Below are positions 6,566-13,869 of a stretch of DNA of 17,374 nt, piece after piece. The notes beneath the pieces are model-generated. The model made no database searches. It saw only the letters and a program-made list of their open reading frames with translations, and was not told where the DNA came from. The translations under genes and the position numbers were made by a program. Numbering within the stretch: the first letter of the stretch is position 1; every line of letters begins with the position of its first letter. The DNA lies in the NCBI GenBank assembly GCA_021734595.1, contig JAIPIO010000035.1, positions 1 through 17,374 of the forward strand, in the 5' to 3' direction. Source of the DNA: Kiritimatiellales bacterium (lineage in GTDB: Bacteria > Verrucomicrobiota > Kiritimatiellia > Kiritimatiellales > Pontiellaceae).

Positions 6566-7261
6566 ATGGATTTGAAGGGGAAACGGGCACTGGTGACCGG
6601 CGGCGCACTGCGCATCGGCCGGGCGATCACGGAAGCGCTACAGGCGCGCGGTGCTGAAGTGGTGGTGCACTACCGTCATTCGCGCGAAGCGGCGGAGGCG
6701 CTCTCGCCGTTTTCCGTCTGTGCCGATCTGGGTTCGCCCGCCGCCTGCCGCGGACTGGTTGAGCAGGCCGGACCACTTGATATTCTGATTAACAACGCCT
6801 CGGTTTTCCACAAGGATGCGTTGGCGGACGCCACGCCGGAAAAGGTGCTGGCCGAATTCCAGGTCAACCTGTTTGCGCCGCTGGAGCTCATCCGCGCCTA
6901 TGCCGCGCAGACCGGGAGGGGGAGCGTGGTCAACCTGCTCGACCGCCGCGTCCGCTGCCACGACACCTCCTGCGTGCCGTATGCGCTGACGAAAAACGGA
7001 CTCGAAGAACTGACCCGGTTGGCCGCGCTCGAATATGCGCCCGGCATCACCGTCAACGCCGTTGCGCCCGGGCCCGTGCTGCCACCACCCGGCAGCACGG
7101 CCGAAAGCGCCCGTGAGCTGGCGGGGAATATCCCGCTCGAAAAACTTCCAACCGTTGGAAACATTGCCGCCGCCGTGATCTTTCTGCTGGAAGCCGAATC
7201 CATCACCGGGCAGACTCTGCTGGTCGACGGCGGTCAGCACCTTTTAGGAAACGGAGTATAG
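6566..7261 (+). CDS. Pteridine reductase-like short-chain dehydrogenase
   Basis: This 231-residue Rossmann-fold reductase has the TGxxxRxG motif (TGGALRIG, residues 11-18), which marks pteridine reductase PTR1/FolM members; most short-chain dehydrogenases have TGxxxGxG. HYRHS (35-39) suggests NADPH use, and NNAS is at 76-79. Asp126, Tyr139 and Lys143 show the same spacing as the catalytic Asp181, Tyr194 and Lys198 of Leishmania PTR1, with Asp in place of the usual Ser. VDGG near the C-terminus is typical. The likely reaction is reduction of dihydropterin or dihydrofolate to the tetrahydro form. The neighbour folB, 108 bp downstream on the same strand, supports a pterin role (compare folM and folX in E. 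coli). ATG 6566 gives the natural start although its ribosome-binding sequence is weak. A palindrome TTCCAACCGTTGGAA lies inside the gene at 7146-7160. Confidence 0.8.
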   Translation: MDLKGKRALVTGGALRIGRAITEALQARGAEVVVHYRHSREAAEALSPFSVCADLGSPAACRGLVEQAGPLDILINNASVFHKDALADATPEKVLAEFQVNLFAPLELIRAYAAQTGRGSVVNLLDRRVRCHDTSCVPYALTKNGLEELTRLAALEYAPGITVNAVAPGPVLPPPGSTAESARELAGNIPLEKLPTVGNIAAAVIFLLEAESITGQTLLVDGGQHLLGNGV

Positions 7262-7273
7262 CGGAATGGATCG

Positions 7274-7353
7274 CTGGATGATTGGATTGATGGACGGATT
7301 CAGGACCGTACGTTGCGACCGTCTGCAAAAATCCAGTAATCCTCTAATCCAAT
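7274..7353 (+). other. Imperfect inverted repeat in the folB leader
   Basis: The spacer before folB holds nested complementary segments: ATTGGATT (7281-7288) with AATCCAAT (7346-7353), CTGGAT (7274-7279) with ATCCAG (7331-7336), and GACGG (7293-7297) with CCGTC (7319-7323). The first two pairings are mutually exclusive alternatives. The outer arm ends 17 bases before the folB ATG, so folding of the RNA could affect folB translation. It matches no riboswitch I know. Confidence 0.35.
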
Positions 7354-7369
7354 AATGCAGGGGGTTTTT

Positions 7370-7726
7370 ATGGACAAAATATTCATACGCGAGCTGGCGT
7401 TGCGCTGCATCATCGGGATCTTCCCCGAGGAGCGCAAAGAGAAACAGGACATCGTCATTAATGTCGAAATCGGTGCCGACCTGCGCAAGGCCGGGCGCTC
7501 CGACGACCTCAACGACACCGTCGACTACAAAGCCATCAAGAAATCCATTCTCGAACTGGTCGAGGAGAGCCGCTTCAAGCTCATCGAGGCGCTGGCCGAA
7601 AAAATCGCCGACATCGCACTGGCCGATGAAAAAGTCCTGCAGGTTGTTGTGACCATCGACAAACCCGGCGCGCTGCGCTTCGCCAAAAGCTCCGCCGTGG
7701 AAATTACGCGGAATCAAGGTTCGTAG
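7370..7726 (+). CDS. folB: Dihydroneopterin aldolase
   Basis: The 118-residue product should cleave 7,8-dihydroneopterin to 6-hydroxymethyl-7,8-dihydropterin and glycolaldehyde in folate synthesis; family members can also epimerise to dihydromonapterin (FolX). Length and motifs fit: IFIRELALRCIIGIFPEE at residues 4-21, DTVDYKAI (about 49-56), FKLIEALAEKIAD and the terminal KPGALRFA with its conserved Lys-Pro. The ATG at 7370 is preferred over 7355 because AGGGGG (7359-7364) then lies five bases upstream and the protein begins at the family-typical MDKIFI. With the upstream reductase it forms a likely pterin unit. Whether it is an aldolase, an epimerase or both cannot be told from motifs alone. 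Its TAG stop lies inside the left arm of the following inverted repeat. Confidence 0.9.
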   Translation: MDKIFIRELALRCIIGIFPEERKEKQDIVINVEIGADLRKAGRSDDLNDTVDYKAIKKSILELVEESRFKLIEALAEKIADIALADEKVLQVVVTIDKPGALRFAKSSAVEITRNQGS

Positions 7727-7785
7727 TTCCGCCTTCAGGCGGTTCTGGGCACAACTTGTACGGACCGCCTGAAGGCGGAACTACG
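7722..7785. terminator. Perfect 22-bp inverted repeat spanning both stop codons (bidirectional terminator)
   Basis: Bases 7722-7743 are the exact reverse complement of 7764-7785, around a 20-nt loop. The left arm contains the folB TAG (7724-7726) and the right arm contains the accA TAG (7783-7781 on the minus strand), placed symmetrically. Each arm also contains its own small hairpin, CCGCC-TTCA-GGCGG in the left arm. On the plus strand five T residues follow shortly after the stem (7790-7794), as in an intrinsic terminator; on the minus strand no T-tract follows. It probably ends both convergent transcripts. Confidence 0.75.
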
Positions 7786-8749
7786 CGCGTTTTTCTTCGA
7801 ACTCACCCATGACGCGGAACTTGTCGTAGCGCTCCTGCAGCAGCTCCTCGGTGGTTTTGGCGGAAAGGTCGGCGAGGTTCCGGAGAATGGCCGCTTTGAG
7901 GTTTTCCGCTGCCTGCTCCGGGTTGGCGTGGGCACCGCCCTTGGGTTCGGGCACCACTTCATCGGCCAGTTTGAATTTGATCAGGTCCTGGGCGGTTAGC
8001 TTCAGCGCTTCCGCCGCCTTGTCCGCAAAGGCGCGATCCTTCCACAGGATGGCCGCGCAGCCCTCCGGCGATATCACCGAATAGTAGGCGTGCTCCATCA
8101 TCAGGATCCGGTTGCCGATCCCGATGCCCAGCGCACCTCCGCTGCCACCTTCACCGATCACCGCGCAGATGATCGGCACCTTGAGGTTGAAACTCTCCCG
8201 CAGGTTGACCGCGATGGCCTCGGCGATATGGCGTTCTTCGGATTCCACGCCCGGAAATGCTCCGGGGGTGTCGATCAGCGTCAGGATCGGGACATTGAAT
8301 TTGTCGGCCAGCCTCATCAGGCGCAGCGCCTTGCGGTAGCCTTCCGGATAGGCGCAACCGAAATTGCAGATCAGGTTGGCTTTGGTGTCGCGCCCCTTCT
8401 GGTGGCCGATGATCATCACCTTTTGTTCGCCGATCCGGGCGAAACCGCCGATGATCGCGCGGTCGTCCATATGGATGCGGTCGCCGTGGATTTCCACAAA
8501 GCCGGTGGTCATGGCGTTGATGTAGTCGGTCGTATAGGGGCGGTTCGGGTGGCGCGCCACCTGCACTTTCTGCCACGCCGTCAGGTTGGCATAAATCGCA
8601 TCGCGGGTTTCGTCGATTTTCTCCCGCATGCGTTCCAGCTCCATCGAGACATCGATATCCTGCTCCTTGCTGAATGATTCCAGTTCCTGGAGCTTTTCCT
8701 GAAGTTCCATCACCGGCTTTTCGAAGGGAAGGCGTATTAGTGTTGTCAT
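7781..8749 (-). CDS. accA: Acetyl-CoA carboxylase carboxyltransferase subunit alpha
   Basis: The 322-residue product is the alpha half of the carboxyltransferase that moves the carboxyl group from biotin to acetyl-CoA, making malonyl-CoA for fatty acid synthesis; it works with AccD, which is not in this window. The N-terminal helix opens with FEKPVMELQEKLQEL, typical of the family. ARHPNRPYTTDYI (about 65-77), GDRIHMDDRAIIGG, GHQKGRDTKANL, YPEGYRKALRLM, IDTPGAFPGVESEERHIAE and IGEGGSGGALGIGIGNRI are the conserved crotonase-fold segments. Length matches E. coli AccA (319). GAGGAG is well placed before the ATG. It lies 16 bp after the L,D-transpeptidase gene and is probably co-transcribed with it. 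Confidence 0.96.
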   Translation of the reverse strand: MTTLIRLPFEKPVMELQEKLQELESFSKEQDIDVSMELERMREKIDETRDAIYANLTAWQKVQVARHPNRPYTTDYINAMTTGFVEIHGDRIHMDDRAIIGGFARIGEQKVMIIGHQKGRDTKANLICNFGCAYPEGYRKALRLMRLADKFNVPILTLIDTPGAFPGVESEERHIAEAIAVNLRESFNLKVPIICAVIGEGGSGGALGIGIGNRILMMEHAYYSVISPEGCAAILWKDRAFADKAAEALKLTAQDLIKFKLADEVVPEPKGGAHANPEQAAENLKAAILRNLADLSAKTTEELLQERYDKFRVMGEFEEKRA

Positions 8750-8765
8750 CGGCTGCTCCTCTGAA

Positions 8766-9698
8766 TTAATCCGCGATCGTAACGAGGGTGTTGCGCGGCA
8801 CCAGGTCGAAGAGTTCTTCCACCTCTTCGTTCAGCATGCGGATGCAGCCCGCGCTCGACTGCTTTCCGATGCTCTCCGGTTCCTTTGTTCCATGAATCCC
8901 GTACCCCTTGATCTCCGGGTGCGTCGCCGACTCGATTTTCATCCAGCGCGAGCCCAGCACATTTTCCGGGTCGCCGTATTCAATCACTTTGCCGTCTTTC
9001 CACCAGGCCGGGTTCTCGATCTTGTCTATAATGGTAAACTCCACGGCGGGCGTTTTGTTGAATTTTCCGGTGCCCACCCGGTAGCGCTTGAACAGTGCGC
9101 CGTCCAGCAGCAGATCCATCTCGTTGGTGCTCTTTTTCACCTGAATCGTAAACAAGCCGCTGAATACCAGCATCCGTTCGCCCCGCCGGATCTGGTCCGA
9201 GGTCATGCCGTTCATCTTTTTCAGCAGCGCAATCGTCGTTTTGAATTTGCGTGCAATCCGGTCCAGGCTGTCGCCGCTCTGGATCGCATAATATTCCTTG
9301 CCCGCCATCGGAATCGGCGAACACAGCAGTTGTATGTTCACTTCGCCCAGCAGGGCGATCACTTCCCGTTGCCGGGCCTCCGGCAGGTTCATTTCCAGCA
9401 GTTTGTAGAGGGCGTCGCGCGCCTGTGCGGGTTGATCCGCCTGCCGCAGCCCGTGCGCCCGCGTCAGCAACTGCTCCGCCTGTGGGCTGAAGGCCGCCGC
9501 CGTTGCTTTCGCCGAGGTCGCCCCTTTCTTTACCGGCTGTTCCGGTTTCACCTCCGGGCCGGCGTTGTCGTCCTTGCCGCCCTGCCAGCGCCAATAGGCA
9601 CCCACCAGTACCAGTTGTACCAGCAGCACCAGCAGGAAAATAATCTTGCCTTTGGAGGGGCCTTTCCGTCTGTTTATGCCCGCGATAAATGGATCCAT
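8766..9698 (-). CDS. LysM and L,D-transpeptidase (YkuD) domain protein
   Basis: The 310-residue product is a membrane-anchored periplasmic enzyme that should form 3-3 peptide crosslinks in peptidoglycan or attach proteins to it. A single transmembrane anchor (about 19-35) follows a basic N-terminus, then a Lys/Pro/Ala linker and a helical stretch (about 72-125). A LysM domain (about 135-179, YYAIQSGDSLDRIARKF) binds glycan. The YkuD domain (about 183-309) carries GIHG with His269 and SSAGCIRM with the catalytic Cys285. All active-site elements are intact. The ATG at 9698 has AAAGG 11 bases upstream. It is the first gene of a pair with accA, joining wall remodelling and lipid synthesis in one transcript. 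Confidence 0.92.
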   Translation of the reverse strand: MDPFIAGINRRKGPSKGKIIFLLVLLVQLVLVGAYWRWQGGKDDNAGPEVKPEQPVKKGATSAKATAAAFSPQAEQLLTRAHGLRQADQPAQARDALYKLLEMNLPEARQREVIALLGEVNIQLLCSPIPMAGKEYYAIQSGDSLDRIARKFKTTIALLKKMNGMTSDQIRRGERMLVFSGLFTIQVKKSTNEMDLLLDGALFKRYRVGTGKFNKTPAVEFTIIDKIENPAWWKDGKVIEYGDPENVLGSRWMKIESATHPEIKGYGIHGTKEPESIGKQSSAGCIRMLNEEVEELFDLVPRNTLVTIAD

Positions 9699-10097
9699 TT
9701 TGTTTCAACCTTTACTGTTCATCAGGAGGGTCATTGATACCCCATCACGCCACCCTAGGCAATACTATAAATGGTAGAAGGCTTGCGGGAGTGAGGTTGT
9801 GAGGCTTGAGGCTGGGGGCCGGAGGCATGGAGCGGGACGCTCTGCAATCGGGATCGCGGTGCGGCCTGTAGAGATATCCGATTAAACCATTTTCAGGCGT
9901 TCCCCGTTTGCCGACACGGACCCGACCAACAGGGGGAAACGAGTGACGTTTACTAAAAAATTGACGCGCCAGCGGCGAAAGTACTAGCATGTGGTGTTTC
10001 GCTGGAAACGAATGTGCGGGAGAACGTAATGATATCTATGACACAAACCGTACATGTAGCACTTGAAAGTTAAGGAGAAAACAGAAGGGGAGAGAAA
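9699..10097. other. Intergenic region between divergent genes
   Basis: This 399-bp spacer has no convincing gene. On the minus strand a possible -10 box TATAGT (9770 to 9765) lies upstream of the transpeptidase gene, without a good -35. Around 9789-9835 it is purine-rich with a degenerate tandem of TGAGGTTG-like octamers. Small dyads are GAGCG-GGA-CGCTC near 9829 and GTTTC-GCTG-GAAAC (9996-10009), the latter at the expected transcription start of the next gene. The promoter at 9961-9990 and the leader of the beta-helix gene occupy the right end. Confidence 0.5.
9961..9990 (+). promoter_or_regulatory. Promoter of the first beta-helix gene
   Basis: TTGACG (9961-9966), directly after a run of six A residues, and TAGCAT (9985-9990) are spaced 18 bp apart. 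The paralogous gene has the same TTGACG-18 design at 14166-14195. Transcription would start near 9997, giving a leader of about 100 nt. Confidence 0.5.
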
Positions 10098-13000
10098 ATG
10101 AAGACAAGGTTGTTCTCGGCAGCAGTAGTTCTCGCGGCACTCACCATCATCAGCCCCGTGTTCGGCGCCAACACCATCAACACGTTCATTGCCGGTGATG
10201 GGTACTGGACCAATGCGACTGGGTGGCTGGATAACACGGCAGGATCAAACCTGGTACCAAACATTAGCGACTACGACAACCAGGCGGCCGGATTGACCAC
10301 CCAGTGGGCGCGCGTGCAGTCCCTCGTCTTTGTCGACCACCATGTGCCGATAACCTCTTACCGCATTCAGGTGGGTAACAACAATTCTCCGGAGGGTACG
10401 CTGGCAATCCTGAGCGGGGCCAGCCTGACCAATGCACAGGTGCTTACTGTCAGTCAGGCCGGCAGCGATGATGTCGGTAACAACAGCATAATGGTGGTAG
10501 AAGGGGACTATATCCAGCTCGACCAAGCCATGAATGTCGGCACGGTAGCCTTATGGGGCGTCAATCCCGGCAAATCTGACGGCACCCTCATTGTCGATGG
10601 CGGAACGGTAACCCTCGGTGCCGACGATGACCTTAATGTCGGCGCTTACAACGGCAATGCCTCTTATTTGGATATGCTCGGGGTCGGCGCGGTTGAAGTC
10701 ATGAATGGCGGTTCCATAACCATGGAAAAAATAGAAATCAACGGCCGGACCGCCATCGGTGCGGCAAAAAACGACAGCTCGGTTATCGTCAACGACTCCA
10801 CCTTCACCATGACCGGCAGCGGAGCAACGCAAAGCCAGCTTGATGGGTCGCTCCACATCACCAACAGTTCGGTCAAACTGAACGAAATCTTTGTTAACCG
10901 CAACTCCAGAGGCATCAGCATCATCGGCGGTGCCGGTGCGAACGACCTGATCCTTCCGGAGCTGCGGGCCGACGCCGATGCGGTCATCAGCAATGTGGTT
11001 ATCTCAGGCTCCGAGGCCTTGAGCAAAATCGTTGTGGCCGGCAACGTGTCCAACACTGCCGCCACTGTGGACCTGCATTTCCTCAATGCAGTCACCAACT
11101 TAGACGGCGCCTATCATGCCGGTCATATGCTCATTGCCCACCAAACCAACACCACAGGCACGCTGAATTTTTCCGGCGGAACGATCCATTTTGTGGACCG
11201 GGAGCTGCAGGTTGCCAATGGTGTGGATTCCACCGGTGCGCTCAACGTAGACGGCGGCCAGATTACCGGTGAGCTTCGTTTGCTTAAAGTCGGTACCGGA
11301 AAAAATTCACATGGCGAGGCCTACATTTCCGGCGGTTCATTGACGGTCGGCCGTCTCACCAACGGTACGATTGCGTTGCCCGACTCCTTTGTGGTGGGCA
11401 ACAATTCAAATGCCTATGCCAAGGCTGAACTTATCGGAGCCAGTGCCTTCATCCGCGCCAATGCAGTGAACGTAGGCGGTGGCACCGATGCGGATGCCAC
11501 ACTCATCATCAGCGGCGGAACCATCACCAATGACGAAGCGGTCTCCATCGCCACCTCAGCGCGCAGCATGGGTGTGGTGAGCCTGACCAATGTCAACTGG
11601 GTGGCTACCGGCGCACAAAACGACGACAACACAAAGCATTTCACGATCGGCGCCAACGCCGGTACCGGCACGCTGACTATGGTTGGCGGCACGCTGCATA
11701 AGCAGGATGTCAATGGGTTTGAAGATATCCGTGTCGGTGTAAACGCCAATGCTTATGGTGAGTTCAACATCATCGGCGATGCGACCGTCACAGCGGATGA
11801 CTATGTGTATGTCGGGCTGAACAACGATGCCAATGGGGTGCTGATGATCGAGGGTTCCACCCTGAATACGGAACAACTGTCAGTCGGGCAAGGCCTCAAT
11901 GCGAATGGTACCATAAATATCAAGGCCGGCAGTACCGTTAATATCGGCACGACGACGACCGGCGCCGGCTACTTCAACGTCGGTAATAATATCGGTTATA
12001 GTGCCACGGGCACCGTTAATATGTCCGGCGGAACTTTGAACATGCTGGACATTAATGATGCGGCCCTGCGGATCGGCCAGGGCGGCGGCAACGGGGCGGT
12101 GGGTAACTTCGACCTCTCCGGCGGCACGGTCAACGCCACCAATCTGGATGTGCTGGTCGGCAACGGTGCGGGGGGCAATGGTACGCTGAACATCTCTGGA
12201 ACCGGCACCTTCAATGCAATGGGCACGGGCACGGCCGGGGAAATACAGATCGCCAACAACGCCAGCGGCACCGGGACGGTCAACGCCACCGGCGGAACGC
12301 TCATCACCAGGAACCTGCAGGTGGGTTCCGTAGCCGGCGGCATCGGCATCCTTGTCGTTGACGGCGCAGCCGTGGTCAATGTGGGCAACGCGCTGAACGT
12401 GGCCTACAACGGGACCGGCACCGCTACCATCAAAGGCGGTACGGTGAATGTCGATATTCTCCGGGTGGCCAACCAGCCCAGCGCCACCAGCGGCGGCACC
12501 TTGATTATCGAAGGCGGTACCGTGAATGTCGGTACGGATAAAGTTGGCGATGGCCACTTCAGCATCGGCAATGCATCCAACGGCGTTGCTGTGGTCAATA
12601 TGTCCGGCGGCACCGTGAACATGCTCGATGACGACGGCGGAACGGCGGGTATACGGCTCGGTTTTCAAGGACAGGGGTTCTTAAACCTGACCAACGGTAC
12701 GATCAATGCCACCAACATGGCGTCGGTTATTGGTTCCAGCATCGACGGTAACGGAACGTTGAATGTCGCCGGCGGCACCTGGAATGCCTTCAATCGATGG
12801 GTGACTCTCGCCGATAACATCGGTTCCACCGGCATCGTCAATGTTTCCAGCGGCAGCTTTTTAGCCAAGGAGTTGCGGATGGGTGCTAATGCCGCAGGGG
12901 TCGGAATTATCAACATTACTGGCGGCAGTGTCGATGTGGATTTGGCCGCGCGGGTTGGTTTGAATGGTGCCGGCTTCATGACGATCGACGGACCCACTGC

Positions 13001-13550
13001 GAGTGTAACGGTTTCCAATCTATTTGTTGCTAACAATGTCGGTTCCACCGGCAGTGTCACATTGTTGGCGGGCAATCTGGTGGTTAACGGTAATATTGCT
13101 ACCTCAAATCCCACGAACGGCTTTATTGACGTAGCCGGTGGTGCCGCCTCGCTGAAATGGACCGGCAGAAACCAAACCAACTTCGAAAATCTTTGGAATA
13201 CGGGCAAGATTCGCAGTGGCGGGGAAAGCGGGCTCACCGGGGCAATATTCGGCGACTATCTACAGGTTGCAGCGGATGTTCTTACAATCAAGCAGACCGT
13301 ATCCATCGGCGACATTGTAATTGGCGGTCCCGTTACGGTCGGACCCGACGAAGGCATGATCCTCGCATGGGACAGTGATGTTGCACTGACCTACGGGGTG
13401 GAGTATCGGAACGATCTGATAACTGACGGATGGCAGACCTATACCAACGCCAGTGGCGTCTACACCAACATCATTGGAACCGGCGGCAGCATCTCTGTCA
13501 CCACGGTGGTTGAAGAAGTGACACAGTCCTATCGCGTTATCGCCGAATAG
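10098..13550 (+). CDS. Giant exported beta-helix repeat protein (paralogue 1)
   Basis: The 1150-residue product begins with a signal peptide (residues 1 to about 23; basic n-region, hydrophobic core ending LTIISPVFG). Residues about 25-320 form an N-terminal region shared with paralogue 2. From about 320 to 1030 the sequence consists of coils of about 22-26 residues with the pattern G-T-G/L-x-N/I-x-x-G-G-T-x-N, rich in Gly, Asn, Thr, Val and poor in Cys, as in right-handed beta-helix passenger domains. A 50-residue higher-order module occurs twice (about 611-660 and 806-855). The last 70 residues form a separate domain ending SYRVIAE. No outer-membrane barrel, PEP-CTERM tail or LPxTG is seen, so it is not a classical autotransporter. 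AGGGGAG precedes the ATG. A structural surface, adhesive or polysaccharide-associated role is likely; enzymatic activity is not evident. Confidence 0.85.
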   Translation: MKTRLFSAAVVLAALTIISPVFGANTINTFIAGDGYWTNATGWLDNTAGSNLVPNISDYDNQAAGLTTQWARVQSLVFVDHHVPITSYRIQVGNNNSPEGTLAILSGASLTNAQVLTVSQAGSDDVGNNSIMVVEGDYIQLDQAMNVGTVALWGVNPGKSDGTLIVDGGTVTLGADDDLNVGAYNGNASYLDMLGVGAVEVMNGGSITMEKIEINGRTAIGAAKNDSSVIVNDSTFTMTGSGATQSQLDGSLHITNSSVKLNEIFVNRNSRGISIIGGAGANDLILPELRADADAVISNVVISGSEALSKIVVAGNVSNTAATVDLHFLNAVTNLDGAYHAGHMLIAHQTNTTGTLNFSGGTIHFVDRELQVANGVDSTGALNVDGGQITGELRLLKVGTGKNSHGEAYISGGSLTVGRLTNGTIALPDSFVVGNNSNAYAKAELIGASAFIRANAVNVGGGTDADATLIISGGTITNDEAVSIATSARSMGVVSLTNVNWVATGAQNDDNTKHFTIGANAGTGTLTMVGGTLHKQDVNGFEDIRVGVNANAYGEFNIIGDATVTADDYVYVGLNNDANGVLMIEGSTLNTEQLSVGQGLNANGTINIKAGSTVNIGTTTTGAGYFNVGNNIGYSATGTVNMSGGTLNMLDINDAALRIGQGGGNGAVGNFDLSGGTVNATNLDVLVGNGAGGNGTLNISGTGTFNAMGTGTAGEIQIANNASGTGTVNATGGTLITRNLQVGSVAGGIGILVVDGAAVVNVGNALNVAYNGTGTATIKGGTVNVDILRVANQPSATSGGTLIIEGGTVNVGTDKVGDGHFSIGNASNGVAVVNMSGGTVNMLDDDGGTAGIRLGFQGQGFLNLTNGTINATNMASVIGSSIDGNGTLNVAGGTWNAFNRWVTLADNIGSTGIVNVSSGSFLAKELRMGANAAGVGIINITGGSVDVDLAARVGLNGAGFMTIDGPTASVTVSNLFVANNVGSTGSVTLLAGNLVVNGNIATSNPTNGFIDVAGGAASLKWTGRNQTNFENLWNTGKIRSGGESGLTGAIFGDYLQVAADVLTIKQTVSIGDIVIGGPVTVGPDEGMILAWDSDVALTYGVEYRNDLITDGWQTYTNASGVYTNIIGTGGSISVTTVVEEVTQSYRVIAE
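11928..12077 (+). repeat. Higher-order 50-residue module, copy 1
   Basis: Residues 611-660 of paralogue 1 contain, in order, TVNIGT, GAGYF, VGNN, VNMSGGTLNMLD and LRIG. The same order occurs at 12513-12662 and at 17227-17374. Each module spans about two beta-helix coils. The copy in paralogue 2 also matches in the preceding coil (LN-x-E-x-L-x-VGQ), so it is the positional counterpart of this copy. Confidence 0.7.
12513..12662 (+). repeat. Higher-order 50-residue module, copy 2
   Basis: Residues 806-855 of paralogue 1 have the same length and order as copy 1: TVNVGT, GDGHF, IGNASN, VNMSGGTVNMLD, IRLG. The VNMSGGTVNMLD block is identical in protein to the one in paralogue 2 and nearly identical in DNA, differing at a few third codon positions. 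Confidence 0.7.
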
Positions 13551-13716
13551 GGGCTCTTTGTCGCAACTCATCGCAAAGTCGAGAACCGGTGTGGCGCGTG
13601 CTTCCATTCCGATGGAGCGCGCACCAGTGTCCCGGGTGCAGGATACGGAGGCGGTGCAGGACAGGGTTCCTTGGTGCCAGCCAAGCAGCCTGCAAAGAGG
13701 TGTGGTGTTTTCCACG

Positions 13717-13780
13717 CGCTCCTTGAGTACAAGGACTCGACCTGCGGGAGAGAGGCTTCTGTACTCAGAAGCAAGGAGCG
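13717..13780. repeat. Long bulged inverted repeat
   Basis: CGCTCCTTGAGTAC (13717-13730) pairs with GTACTC plus CAAGGAGCG (13761-13766 and 13772-13780), leaving AGAAG as a 5-nt bulge; the stem is about 14 bp. Inside the right part, GCTTCT (13755-13760) and AGAAGC (13767-13772) form an alternative small hairpin. The element may be a dispersed repeat or a structured 3' end of the upstream transcript. Confidence 0.45.
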
Positions 13781-13822
13781 AAGCGAGTGGCAACCGCGTC
13801 CTACACCGGCTCACAAATATTT

Positions 13823-13869
13823 TTCCAATCATTGGAAGACCCATTATCAACAGGTTCCAGGGTCTGGAA
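13823..13869. repeat. Pair of TTCCA-N5-TGGAA palindromes in the long spacer
   Basis: TTCCAATCATTGGAA (13823-13837) and TTCCAGGGTCTGGAA (13855-13869) start 32 bp apart, one base more than the two other pairs. The pair is about 270 bp downstream of paralogue 1 and about 430 bp upstream of paralogue 2, so a role as a proximal promoter operator is less likely at this site. Confidence 0.6.

Noticed and set aside
13342..13550. Autotransporter beta-barrel, PEP-CTERM or LPxTG anchor at the end of paralogue 1
   Set aside because: The last 70 residues have no amphipathic barrel strands ending in an aromatic residue, no PEP motif with a hydrophobic helix and basic tail, and no sortase motif.
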